Source: Megalopta genalis
Taxonomy: Eukaryota; Arthropoda; Insecta; Hymenoptera; Halictidae
Direction: 5' to 3'
Assembly: GCF_051020955.1 (NCBI RefSeq)
Contig: NC_135013.1
Location: forward strand, 31,162,802-31,226,801
Length of the DNA: 64,000 bases
A program made the translations under genes and the position numbers. The notes beneath the pieces are model-generated. The model was not told the origin of the DNA and searched no databases. It saw nothing but the letters and a program-made list of their open reading frames with translations. This document shows positions 45,751 through 57,101 of the stretch, one piece after another. Positions within the stretch are counted from its first letter, which is position 1; each line of letters starts with the position of its first letter.

Positions 45751-46668
45751 ACGGCTTCGATATATATGAATTTTCCGAGTTGATATTCGGCACTTAACCC
45801 GTTAATGGTATCCGGCACCGTTCGGACAGATTTGGAGCGCCGATAGTCGTGCTGCAGAACGTACATATATGCAACGAAACGCGGCGCGGCGCGGCGCGGC
45901 GCATCGGCGATATCTTTCGCCGCGCAGGAATTCCGTGCATCGGAACGGCGGAGGCGACGTCGATCGCGTTCGCGAACGTCCGATCGCCCGGTGCTCGTTA
46001 TCCGTGGAGGTTCCCCGCGCGTTAAAACCAGTCGATAGCCATCGCATGGAAATTAATAGAGGCCGAGCGCCTGGCGAAGGCCTCCGGTTCGACAGCGTCG
46101 CCGGCGCGCATCGCTCGTCGGAATTGCCCGGATATTTACGGGCCACTTTCGCAGGCACGCGTCAATTTTACGAGCCCGACCGCCGCCGCGCCGCAACGCG
46201 TCGCACCGCGCCGCGCCGCGCGGCTCGCCGTATCTTTGCGACCAAGAGACCCTATAAACCGTCTCCCGTCCCTGCAGGAACTGGTTACGCTCGAAAGCTT
46301 GCTTTCCGTGCCCGGGTAAGGAGCACGAACTTTCCAGAGCGATCCGAAGCCGAACTCCGTGCTCGGAGCAGCGCGATCGTAAAACGCTGCGCGAACGGGA
46401 TTCAGGGGATCGAACGGCTAGGAGATCTCGCGCCTCGGCGACGGGGCCCGCGCAATCGATCTCTGCACGGCCGATCGAGGATCGATCGATCCAATCGACC
46501 GGCCTCTGCTCATTATCCTTAACTATAGACGGCGCTAATCGGGAAGCCGTCCGTCCTCGACAGCCGGCTCGACGGCCCCGTTTCACGCGGATTGTCGGTA
46601 ATTAGTTGGGATAATCGCTGTTACGAGGACACCAATATAGTTGAAGTAGGAAACACGGCCTACCCAAT
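45751..46668. other. Unassigned CpG-rich DNA
   Basis: 45880-46600 is very CpG-rich, with GCGGCGCGGCGC-type runs near 45885 and opposed frames of 217 and 177 codons lacking domains. The tail of the P element is followed by TTAACCCGTTAATGG near 45795, a possible decayed P end. Confidence 0.5.
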
Positions 46669-47027
46669 CTAACCTTTTAGGCACGACGCGCCACTATAGT
46701 GGCTTCCGCGGATGTCATCTTTTAGAACGAAACGCCACTATAGTGGCTTTCGCGGATGTCATCTCTCTGAACGACGCGCCGCTATAGCGGCTTACTCTAG
46801 TAGCTCACTCGGTCATCGTTCGAATGAAATAATCGTCTTCATATGCATTGTTTCACACTTCTTTTGTCTTCACATCGATTTACAATATACAGACTTATCT
46901 TAACAATATAACTGTATCTAAACAATATACAGACAGAATATACAGACACTCTGTACAGTACATATCAGACTCTGCCGTCCAGAGAAATAGCCTCGCGCAG
47001 AATTCTCAGCCGTACCTAAAAGGTTAA
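46669..47027. mobile_element. Family P2 element, second copy (opposite orientation)
   Basis: CTAA then CCTTTTAGGCACGACGCGCC on the left; CAGCCGTACCTAAAAGG then TTAA on the right. It aligns, reverse-complemented, with 27713-28274 without the A element. Its left subterminal region has three copies of a roughly 45-bp unit with GCCACTATAGTGGCTT and CGCGGATGTCATC, where the other copy has one. A TACAGACT/ATATACAGAC-rich zone lies in the middle. Confidence 0.88.
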
Positions 47028-48266
47028 AATAAACACAAAACTCCTTGCAGCCGACACGGAGTCAAGACCGGGTCTTCCGTACCCGGCCTAATGAATTAAC
47101 AGTGGAAGCACGGTGGATCCACGTCCCGGTCCCCTCGCAGCTGTTCACCGCTGATTTTCCATCGATCGGCATAAGCTAGATCAGCTTCGCCCGGTCAGAG
47201 CTGGCTACGGCCCATGTGCTCCTATGTATAGACAATAAGTGTTACGAGGACACCGCGCCTTCGCCGATGTCGCAGGGACGATGCTCGAGGCGCATTGCGT
47301 TCCGATATGCTTTTCGGATAGCTCGAAAAAGGCACTCACGAAATTCAGGGCACTCGTCGACCGACGATAAGCTACTTTAAAGTGGGTCAATCGTCTTCGT
47401 GGGTCAATCGGACCACGACTATGGTCCATCGATGCTCACAATGGATATATAAAGTTCTCTCGTGTCCGGGAGAATCATCGCGGATCTGTGTTTTATGCGC
47501 AAAGTTGTGCGCGCGGCACGGCTAACAATCGTAGCCGTTTACTGCGTCGCTTGTTCTCGGAGAACCTGATTCGGTTCGATCGACCCGTTTCACGGGACAT
47601 ATGCGTTCACGAACGGTAACCAGTGTTACCAGATTTCAAGCAAGGCTTTCTGTTTACGTCCTTGTAAAAATCGCTGTTTACCCGCGCGCGTGTAAATAAA
47701 CGAATAAATAAGTAAATTATGCGAACGAGTCGAGTAAATTATGCACCGAGAGAGATCGACGCGATTCAACGAGCGGAACCGACACGTCGGAGATCGATCA
47801 TCGATCGCGACGATTACTACTTTTTAACCCTTTCGCTACGGCAGCTCCATCCGCCGAAGTACCGTCACCGAACGGAAACTCGCTCCGGAAATATGCACAG
47901 TGCGCGTAGTTTCTGTATATATGTTGTTCCAAGTCTTAAATAATAACTGTGCCGAATAAAACAATCGTTGCTCTAATGTGACAAGTGTATTTACGGCAAC
48001 ATATATAGGCAACATAGGTATTTATATAATTACTAAGGCTAACGATTAAATGTTTGATATGATTAATAACGAGACGAAAATTATTAAAATATAATAATAT
48101 GTAAAAATTAATAATATAATTCTGTGTGATATATTTGGAAGCAAGGATCTATACGAAGGCCAACATCGCAATCTTTGCACTCGTACCGCGAATCCGTTCT
48201 TTCATCATTTTTGCTACGAATTACACGTCTCCGTCTTCTGTATACACTTCATTTCGATGCCGCATA
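47028..48266. other. Unassigned DNA
   Basis: No gene recognised. TTAACCCTTTCGCTACGGC at about 47824 is a lone P-type end. Confidence 0.5.
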
Positions 48267-48635
48267 TACAGGGTGTCCCAAAAATGTCTCGCAATCCGAA
48301 AGTAGGGGATTCCTGAGGTGATTTGAAGCAACTTTTTCCTTAGCGAAAATGCGATCCGCGGCTTCGTTTACGAGTTATTAACGAAAAACAGTGACCAATC
48401 AGAGGCGAGATCATTTGGCGCAAGAGGGCCGAGCCAATGAGCGGAACTGGGCTCCGTGCACTCGTTGGCTGGGCCGCCGCGCGTCAGTCGAGCTCGCCTC
48501 TTATTGGTCAGTATTTTTCGTTAATAACTCGTAAACGAAGCCTCGGAGAACATTTTCGCAAAGGAAAAAGTTGCTTCAAATGACCTCAGGAACTTCCCAT
48601 TTCCGAATTGCGAGACATTTTCGGGACGCCCTGTA
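48267..48635. mobile_element. Family A MITE, copy 9 (full length)
   Basis: TACAGGGTGTCCCAAAAATG to CGGGACGCCCTGTA with complete arms. It uses CGTTTACGAGTTATTAACGA where copies 1 to 6 mostly have GTTAACGAGTTATTAACG. Flanks are CCGCA and TGCGGC, consistent with a TA target inside a CCGCATATGCGG-like site. A full-length palindrome without a transposase. Confidence 0.93.
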
Positions 48636-49734
48636 TGCGGCGCTCGGCGCGAATGGTTAACCCGTCGTAGCCTGTGAATCTTAATGAAGTCTGCCGCGCG
48701 CGAGTGTATCGCGACAGAATTTCCAAAGCTGCGTAAAGAACATCTTCTCGCGAACAGCAATCCGAGAGGAAATTATCAACGTACGTTCCTACGAGGGATT
48801 TCCTGGCGCCCGATTCGGTCTACGTACAATTGCCGTCGAAAATCCGGCGCGTCGAATCGCCGCCTTCGAAAACCGTGACACAAGAAAAGCTCGAGGGACC
48901 GTGCCAAAGTATACGTTCGGGTACGGAGTTGCGGACAAGGCGGGTTTGTTACGGGTCTATTAACGCCGTGTAGATTCGCTCGGCGAACGCTCGGCGCAAT
49001 TTCCAGCGCTGGGGGAGGGAACGAGCTTGTTGCTTCCCATTCACGGCCGCCTCGTTTTCATTCACCGGTTCTTATTTCCTCTCGATCGCTCGGCTTCTTC
49101 CTCGGCGTTTTTTGCTCGGGCCCGGGTCGGCGCGAGCGATTTCGGTAACAAAGCAATTAAAGCCGAATTGCGCCGGGCACGGCGGCGCCGCCTCCGCCTT
49201 TCCCGAAAAACCCCGTGAACCGGAGTTTCTCTTTCGTTCGTTCCGCAAGCCGGCCCGGTTCTCTGATTACCAATTAACCCGGGCCCGGAGAGCGGACAGA
49301 AGTTCGCGCTTAACCGACGCCGGCGAATCAGCCGGCGTTCCCGGATGCTGGAGAGCTCGCTTTCCGTTCCGATTGTTTTTCCAGTTCGATCCTCTCGGTG
49401 TTCCGCCAACTCCATAATAATCGCGCGGCTGTTACTTCAAAGGCAGCCTGCGATTCGATGATTCCAGCCATCATCCGCGCGTGCTTCATCGCGGAATCGT
49501 ACGGGATTCGAGAGAACGGCGTCCGTCTTAATGGGAAAATTAACGCGCGCGCACCCAGATACGCAACCTTCCAGAATGATGATCCGCCGATTTCGGAGAA
49601 CTCTTCGAATTCAGCCTCGATGCGATCGCCTCTCGAACGCTTCCTCCTTCCTTCCTTCCTTCCGCGTTTCGATTAAACGGACTCTTGTTGTTCGCATCGC
49701 GTGTTCATTATCTACGCGAAGGCGTCGTAAAAGG
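48636..49734. other. Unassigned DNA
   Basis: CpG-rich over 49020-49400 with overlapping opposed frames; nothing identifiable. CCTTCCTTCC run near 49646. Confidence 0.5.
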
Positions 49735-50955
49735 TATTTATTCGTTATTTTCTATCTATTTATCGTTCTTTTATTTTCATTTAAATGTTGGCGCGTGGAA
49801 CGGAATTATTCAAAATAGACTCGGCAGTGTCGACGCGTTGATCAATTTTTATCTTCGCGCGACAATTAGCAACGTTATTTAGCCATTGAGATTGTAGTGT
49901 CGACTTCGCGAAGACTTTCAAAGATTTTCACAGAATCGAATAGATTTCCTAATTCGGGCATTCATCGTAATAAAACCGACGAATGATTATTTTCTATCCG
50001 TTGTCGTTCTTTTTAGTTTCATTTATACGTTGGCGCGTGGAACGGAGCTCTTCGAAATAGACTCGGCAGTGTCGACGCGTTGATCGATTTCTATCTTCGC
50101 GCGACAATTAGTAACGTTATTTCGCAGGATCGAATAGATTTCCTGATTCGAGCATGCGTCGTAATAAAATCGACGAATCGTCTATATCAATTCGATCTTC
50201 TCATTCTGATAGAACAACGCGCGTCGATCGCTTTCAATGTACGCCGGGTTTAGCGTTAAATAACAAAGGCGTACATTGAAAGCGATGGCCGCGTGTTGTT
50301 CTATTAGAACGAGAAGATCGAATTGATATAGACGATTCGTCGGTTTTATTACGACGCATGCTCGAATCAGGAAATCTGTTCGATACTGCGAAAATCTTCG
50401 AAAGTCTTCGCGAAGTCGAAATAATGTACGCCAGGTTTAGCGTTAAATAATAAAAGCGTACATCGAAAGTGATCGACGCGCGTTGTTCTATCAGAACGAG
50501 AACATCGAATTGATTTAGACGATTCGTCGATTTTATTACGACGCATGCTCGAATTAGGAAATCTGTTTGATCCTGCGAAAATCTTCGAAAGTCTTCGCGA
50601 AGTCGAAATAATGTACGCCAGGTTTAGCGTTAAATAATAAAAGCGTACATCGAAAGTGATCGACGCGCGTTGTTCTATCAGAACGAGAACATCGAATTGA
50701 TTTAAACGATTCGTCGATTTTATTACGACGCATGCTCGAATCAGGAAATCTATTCGATCCTGCGAAAATCTTCGAAAGTCTTCGCGAAGTCGATACTACA
50801 ATCTTAATATCCAAATAACGTTACTAATTGTCGCGCGAAGATAGAAATCGATCAACGCGTCGACACTGCCGAGTCTATTTCGAAGAGCTCCGTTCCACGC
50901 GCCAACGTATAAATGAAACTAAAAAGAACGACAGCAGATAGAAAATAATGAATAC
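49735..50955. repeat. 1.2-kb inverted repeat with duplicated arms
   Basis: The left arm runs from TATTCGTTATTTTCTATCTA to TTTCAATGTACGCC (about 50242) and the right arm from GGCGTACATTGAAAGCGATG (about 50271) to TAGAAAATAATGAATACG. The outer parts, with GTTGGCGCGTGGAACGGA and GACTCGGCAGTGTCGACGCG, are present in reverse complement near 50850-50940. In the left arm the outer block is duplicated (49795 and 50029). In the right arm a 187-bp block starting TCGAAATAATGTACGCCAGG is duplicated (50411 and 50598). The central spacer is about 25 bp (GGGTTTAGCGTTAAATAACA). No terminal repeats of a known transposon and no credible coding frame seen. Confidence 0.9.
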
Positions 50956-52269
50956 GTGTAAAACAATCGATGATAAGGTAATTACGGTTCGTTCCTCGTT
51001 GGGATCGATTATATTTGCCTGACCGTACTAAGAGATCCGGGCGGCCGCACACGCGAGTCGCCATAAAATAAATGGAGCCGCTCGTTCGCCGGGTCTTGCA
51101 ACAAGTTTCAGCTTCTACCTGGAACTCGGACAAGTATAACAGCTTCTTGAGCGTGAGCACGCGCGAGCATGCTATAAGAGTTGATCGCAACATATTCGCG
51201 GCTCTCTCGAGTCGCGTACGATTATTAGACGGAAAAATGTGTTCTGTTCGCCGCATAATTAAAAGCCCGGCGAGACGCCGCTTCGTAACGCGCAACGCTC
51301 CAGTTCGCCCGTGTCCTCTCTTGAAAAGAAAGGCGGCTGCGGTTTTTCCTGATGCGTTGCACTCGCGCTCGTTCGTTCGCGGCTCGTTGCGCTCGCGGAT
51401 TCATCGCGGGGAAAAACGCGTACCGCCGAGACACGCGCCGCACGCGTGCGAACACTGCCGTTCGAGACGCGGGAAGAACCCGGGAAGAACATCGGCCGCC
51501 GCGTCCTAACGTTTCCATCGCGATATCAACGACGCAAGATTTATCGGCGATAAAGTGATCGAGGCTATCCGGCTCGCGCGCGCGCGCGCGCGGTAATTAA
51601 AACGTTACCAGCCGCCCGGCTCCCATGCGCCAGCGCCGTTGCAAAAGGAAACCCGTTCCGGAGGCTTAATTTTCACTCGGTGCCAACGCCGTTTCCGGTT
51701 TACAGGCCGGCGGCATGACCGTTTCACGATCGTTTCACGGCCGGTCTTCCTCGATCGCGGCAACCGCGAACATGCCGTAAGCTGGGACCGATGCTGGGCC
51801 CATTCGATGCACATATTCGTTCGATTAGAATCGTAAAAGCTGCCGGTTAAGGATGAAAGTACTCACTGCGATGACAGCGCGTTGCGGTTTCGTCTGACTA
51901 TTTCGAGATCGTGAATTTTCTATAGAAATGACGAAGACGAATTGCTCTCACCTGAAACAATAGAAACATTGTAGGAATTAGGCTCGGCTCGTGCTAGCAG
52001 CGTGCTCGATTCACAGTGTTCGCGTTAGATGCGAGAGCATGGTGCAAGAGCGACATTCGGAGTTCAAATTTATCATTTTCGGATTTTCCAGTGCAACTGT
52101 GAACCTTTCCCGATTCAAATAAGACCAAACACGATATCGTTTTTGTAAGATTATTATAATTATTTTTATGAAAAATGTAAATATACTTTTGATATTGATA
52201 TTAACTTATAAACTTTAGAAAACGAATGAAACGCCGTCCTACACAAAATCTTTATTTTTGTAGTTTAAA
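50956..52269. other. Unassigned DNA
   Basis: 51050-51560 is CpG-rich with overlapping frames (145 codons plus, 97 minus) lacking motifs. A CG run of 16 bases lies at about 51577-51592. Nothing else recognised. Confidence 0.5.
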
Positions 52270-52410
52270 CACGCGAAGTTATGCCAAGGCTATGCCAAAG
52301 GTATGCCGAAAGTTATGCCAAAGTTATGTCAGGGTTATGCCAAAGTTATGTCAAGATTATGCCAAAGTTGTGCCAAAGTTATGCCAAAGTTATGTCAAGG
52401 TTATGTCTGA
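52270..52410. repeat. Minisatellite of 12-bp GTTATGCCAAAG units
   Basis: About eleven units of GTTATGCCAAAG with GTTATGTCAAGG and GTTGTGCCAAAG variants. The repetitive frame (CQSYVKVMPKL-like) is a consequence of the 12-bp period. Confidence 0.93.
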
Positions 52411-52888
52411 TTTATAAATTTGCAACAAAATAACATGCGCTATTTAATTATATGAAATAAAAGTTAAATAAATGCTATATTATACTATAATATATATATT
52501 ATACTATAATTATACTATACGTATAGCTGTATCTCATACTCAGCAGATTATGCTTACGCCTTGAAATTAATGATAGCGCATGTGTAAAATGTTATTCATT
52601 AAAATGTGTCATCTTGAACAATACAATTATACTTATTGAAAAATATGGTAACGCTATGAAATGAAAACCGAATGGAATCAGGAAATTCCCTTTCGACCCA
52701 ATTTGTTCGTCAAACAATACCAACCAGTTTCTCTGAAAATCCGTATCCGATTAAATTACTTTAAATTATTTACTCGTGCGATTGTTCGTCCGAGCAAGAT
52801 AAATGAAACAGCGCATCGATTGACACCGTAGACAATTCTAAACCGCGAATTCTGCGCGCGTGAATGACCAAAATTGGTTAATCCCATT

Positions 52889-52932
<44 letters not shown>

Positions 52933-53749
52933 AAAATTGAAAGAGTTTAAGATCATCGTGGAGACAATCGCTGTCCCGAGTACCCAGTAATTAAATGACC
53001 GGACTTGGCTGTAACGAATTCCAGTCGGACGGAAAAGTCAGAGGGAAAGGACGATAGTTCCGAAAGCCAACCGAATGTGTCCCCGGTGCTCAAAGATTGG
53101 CCGTCCAGCGCATCCGCTCAGAATTTCGTAATTCCTTCGATGAAAAGTTTCTTCCTTTCGGCGAGGTCTTCCCGGCTGTCGGTTTGCAGCGAGGTTAGAG
53201 GGCTCCGGGAAAGTTGCGAAGTTGGTCGGCATCGCGGGCGATGATCGGTCCCCCGAACCAGGTTGCCTTTCGCGGCACGTAACGTTGTCAAACTCCGGTA
53301 GAACTTGAAACGGAACCGATAATCCCCCAGCGAAGCTTCGGGGAATCTGAAATCCTGGCAGCGGCTCTCCTAATTGCTCGGGATTTCCGTAACCTGGTTA
53401 TCATCGGAAGCCAAGCGTCCCGCGAGATCCCCTAACTTTCCCAGCGACGCCGACGACGCCGAGTTAGCCGTAACTTCTTCCTCTTCTTCCTCGGTAGCTA
53501 GATTTCCGCGAATCCCGGTGACAGGAAAAACGGACCGAATTGCGGGCTAAAGTTCTCTCGCGTTTCCACTGCGACGGGCACCCGGATCGATTCTGGACAT
53601 CAGAGTTGCGGACCTGTTCGAGTGTGTCGGCTAATTCGAGTATGTCCATCATGTTCAAAAGAAATTCCTTAGGGGTTAGCGATGATGTTTGTCGATTGTT
53701 CGGTTGAGTTTAGGTATGTTCCAATGTATTCAATGCCAGGATTTTGTGG
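52411..53749. other. Unassigned DNA with a GA microsatellite
   Basis: 52440-52520 is TA-rich, and a GA tract is listed separately. 52980-53700 has short frames on both strands without identifiable domains. Confidence 0.5.
52890..52929. repeat. GA dinucleotide microsatellite
   Basis: About 20 uninterrupted GA units. Confidence 0.96.
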
Positions 53750-53906
53750 TACAGTAAATTCTCTCTAATTCGAGGCTCGCGACTCATTTTTATATTTGTC
53801 GACAATTATAAAAACGAGATGCAAGGCTCGAATAATCGTATCTCCTCTTCCCAAGTTATTCATTTTTGTGCACAAGCTAAGCGTCAATTAGAGAGACATT
53901 ACTGTA
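53750..53906. mobile_element. Family B element with two different end types
   Basis: The left end is TACAGTAAATTCTCTCTAAT (variant type) and the right end is GTCAATTAGAGAGACATTAC then TGTA (typical type). The left inner arm is missing, so the element goes straight from TTCGAGGCTCGCGACTC to the centre. A further fragment at 53923-53956 (TTTTTGTTTACAAGCTGGTG then TTTACTGTA) is a variant-type right end, so two copies may be overlapped here. 53957-54100 is unassigned. Confidence 0.8.
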
Positions 53907-54100
53907 TCATCGTAATCACCATTTTTGTTTACAAGCTGGTGGAAAATTTACTGTACCACGTATGGCCAACAAGATTGTATTAATTCACTGTTATTATTCA
54001 CACAACGAATATATCAGATTTTATAGACGTGTTTGCATCCTCCCGCCTTGTTTGGGTCCTTCTAATCGCATGCTGTACTTGATAATAATTTTTTACACTA

Positions 54101-54470
54101 TACAGAGTGTCCCAAAAATGTCTCGCAATCCGAAAGTAGGGGATTCCTGAGATGATTTGAAGCAACTTTTTCCTTAGCGAAAATGCGATCCGCAGCTTCG
54201 TTTACGAGTTATTAACGAAAAACCAGTGACCAATCAGAGGCGAGATCATTTGGCGCGAGACGGCCGAGCCAATGAGCGGAACTGGGCTCCGTGCACTCGT
54301 TGGCTGGGTCGCCGCGCGCCAGCCGAGCTCGCCTCTTATTGGTCAGTGTTTTTCGTTAATAACTCGTAAACGAAGCCTCGGAGAAAATTTTTGCAAAAGA
54401 AAAAGTTACTTCAAATCACCTCAGGAACCTCCCATTTCCCGATTGCGAGACATTTTCGGGACACTCTGTA
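54101..54470. mobile_element. Family A MITE, copy 10 (full length)
   Basis: TACAGAGTGTCCCAAAAATG to CGGGACACTCTGTA, 370 bp, closest in sequence to copy 9 (both have GAGGCGAGATCATTTGGCGC in the core). Flanked by TA-rich DNA. Confidence 0.93.
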
Positions 54471-56074
54471 TATTAAAGGGCGTCAACCCGTTGAATAAAC
54501 TAACAATAATAGTAATAGTAAAAATAATAATAATAATAATAACAATGATGACGATTTAGCTACGTGTCCAAGATTTTCAGCGACTTAACGTCGCTTTAAC
54601 ATCAATAGATCATCCTTCATACCGCGTGACACCCCGAATCCTTGCCCTCGAGAGAAGCTTGTCCTAGATCCTGGAGGTTGTCGAAGAGTTCCTTGCTCCC
54701 GGGAGCAAGAGGCCCAAAAGGATCCTATTAAAATTCAAGCAAACCCTTCAAAAGCAGTCGCCGCGGGTACAAAAACAAACGGAAGAACCAGTCGATCGGG
54801 TTTCTTGCCGGGTCCAAGGCCCCTACCCTTTTTCCCTCTCTTTCCCGCCGTTGTGCCCCGATCCGGAAAGGCCGATTCCCGCAACTTTTTGGGCCGCACC
54901 GTTGGGCGGGGACGATTTTGCGGAAGACAATCGAGAGAAATGCGCTCGGCCGACCGTTTTTTCCGTGGGCCTGTGTCCGCGGGTTACTTGAAATTCTGCG
55001 GCGGACCGGAGAATATTCCCGGGGCCGGCAAAAACTTGCCGGAAGACGGGCCCCGAAACGGACTTTCTTCGGCCGTATTGTTTCAAGGCTCATCGCCGAT
55101 GCGGCTGGGCCCGCTATTAAACCGAACGTTGCGTGTCTCCTCGCCTTTTTCCGTTTTCTCCTCCCCCGACGCCCCGACCGCCGCTGAGAACCGGGATATT
55201 TCGACTCACGCGAAAGTCGTAGCCTCGCGCGCGCGCGGATTCATTTTTTTTCCTTCCGTTTCTCCTCGCTGCTCCACGGAGAAGCTCCCCGGGCCGCGCG
55301 GACCGCCGCGCTGCATCCTCCCCGCTTGGTTTTCGCGTGCAGAAAACGGGCCCGCCGCCGCGGGCCCGGGGAGGGGGCTAGCGAGCAGAAATTAGGCTTA
55401 TCGCGGAATTATTGCCGTACTCGGAAAAGGGAGAAAGGAGAAAGCGCCGATGGCCTCGGGTCGGCAAGCTCCGCCCACATGGCCCGTCTCCGATCTTCCG
55501 TAACTACTTACGAAACTAGGTGGCCGTTCCGCGAAGGTCCGTAACCCGGCCAACCCTTGGAACGCAACAGTTTAGGGGAGTCCCACCCTCCGCGCTCCAA
55601 CCTTTGCCATGTGTCCAGGCTCCCGAGCTATTTAGGCACCGCGAAACCTTCTGCTTATCATACATTTATGCCCGTCTTTACTCAGGTCTTGGCAGAGACC
55701 CTGAATTTTTAGGCGAGCCACAAGTGAAATTTCCGCTTGCCGTGCGCGATCGAATAACGCGCCCACGAAATGACCCTTTACAGTCTGCGATCGTCGAACA
55801 GTCTCTTCCTGTAAATCTTGCGTCGATTCGGCGCATGTCTCATTAATTCTGAATATTTATTCAGAACGTTGTATTTATATATATACAGCGTCGCGTGCAT
55901 CGTCCTATTAATCATAATTTAATTCTATTAGTCTCTAAGGTGCCGGAAGATTTGGGCGAGTCGTTTTTTATCCATGTGAGAAAGGGTGTTATAAGTATTA
56001 TATTTATATTAAGCATTATATTATTATATAAGTATTATATTTTTTTTCTGCTCGAAGTATATTTATTTATGCGA
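54471..56074. other. Unassigned DNA
   Basis: An AATAAT-rich run lies at about 54505-54545. 54790-55560 is CpG- and CCGGG-rich with opposed frames up to 196 codons and no domain. 55990-56060 is TATTATA-rich. No gene supported. Confidence 0.5.
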
Positions 56075-56304
56075 TACAGCAATGTGTCCCTTACTGACGC
56101 TCAGATTGTCCGCTAAAATGGATAATTTGGGAAGAGGAGATACGATTATTCGAACCTTGCGCCTCGTCTTTATAATTGTGGATAATTTATAATTATAAAT
56201 ATAATATAACAATAAACCACAAGGCTCGAATAATCGTATCTCCTCTTCCCAAATTGTCCATTTTTGTGGTCAATCTGGGCGTCAATTAGAGAGACATAAC
56301 TGTC
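56075..56304. mobile_element. Family B palindromic MITE, full length
   Basis: TACAGCAATGTGTCCCTTAC to GTCAATTAGAGAGACATAAC then TGTCA. Contains GATTGTCCGCTAAAATGGAT, CGAACCTTGCGCCTCG and a TA-rich centre, then CACAAGGCTCGAATAATCGT. The intact GTCCGCTAAAATGGA site corresponds to the one split by P2 at 27713. Confidence 0.92.
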
Positions 56305-56414
56305 AAGTAATGCATTCAGGTGCCCGCAGAAATAAAATATATAAAATCTGTAAAAGGACATCGTTGGAACAAAAGCACGCGTTTGCAATTCTATGGACAT
56401 TTTTTGATCCGCCC

Positions 56415-57101
56415 TTAACCCCTTGACATATCATCTTCTCCGCAGTTACTGCGATCAGAAATTCCTCGATCGCAATAATTTCTTAGAAGAAGAAAATTGA
56501 TGCTCAACGTGTGCCTAAATTTACTCGACTGCTTAAATATTGATGACAAGGTATTAAAATTTTATTTCAATTTTAAAGGACAGAATTGCATCTGTGCAAT
56601 TTAGTATCTAAATCTGTGCCTAAATTTACTCGAATGCTTAAATATTGATGACAAGGTATTAAAATTTTATTTTAATTTTAATGGACAGAATTGCATCTGT
56701 GCAATTTAGTACCTAAATTTGTGCCTAAATTTGTGCCTAAATTTACTCGAATGCTGAAATATTGATGACAAGGGATGAAAATGTTATTTCAGTTTTGAAG
56801 GACAGAATTGCATCTGTGCAATTTAGTATCTAAATTTGTGCCTAAATTTACTCGAATGCTTAAATATTGATGACAAGGTATTAAAATTTTATTTCAATTT
56901 TAAAGGACAGAATTGCATCCGTGCAATTTAATACCTAAATTTGTGCCTAAATTTACTCGAATGCTTAAATATTGATGACAAGGGATTGAAATGTTACTCC
57001 AATTTTAAAGGACAGAATTACATCTGTGCTCAATAAGTAATTACCAGAAATTCTCATTACGAGTCGAGCACTTTGCTCGTCAAAGTACGGCAAGGGGTTA
57101 A
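56415..57101. mobile_element. Family P1 element with a five-fold 105-bp internal expansion
   Basis: TTAA at 56415-56418 and 57098-57101 flank a body starting CCCCTTGACATATCATCTTC and ending CTCGTCAAAGTACGGCAAGG then GG. It is the reverse orientation of the P1 copy at 26957. Its interior repeats the ATATTGATGACAAGG box at 56537, 56642, 56759, 56864 and 56969, a 105-bp step; one interval is 117 because TTGTGCCTAAAT is doubled. The compact copy has this segment once. Non-coding. Confidence 0.92.

Noticed and set aside
45869..46586. Opposed open frames of 217 and 177 codons
   Set aside because: Same GC-rich artefact pattern, including a GCGGC repeat run at the start.
4160..57101. Many repeat periods are multiples of three (12, 81, 105, 132, 135, 150, 219)
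   Set aside because: Other periods here are not (50, 121, 124, 187, 292, 368), so I see no basis for a coding interpretation.
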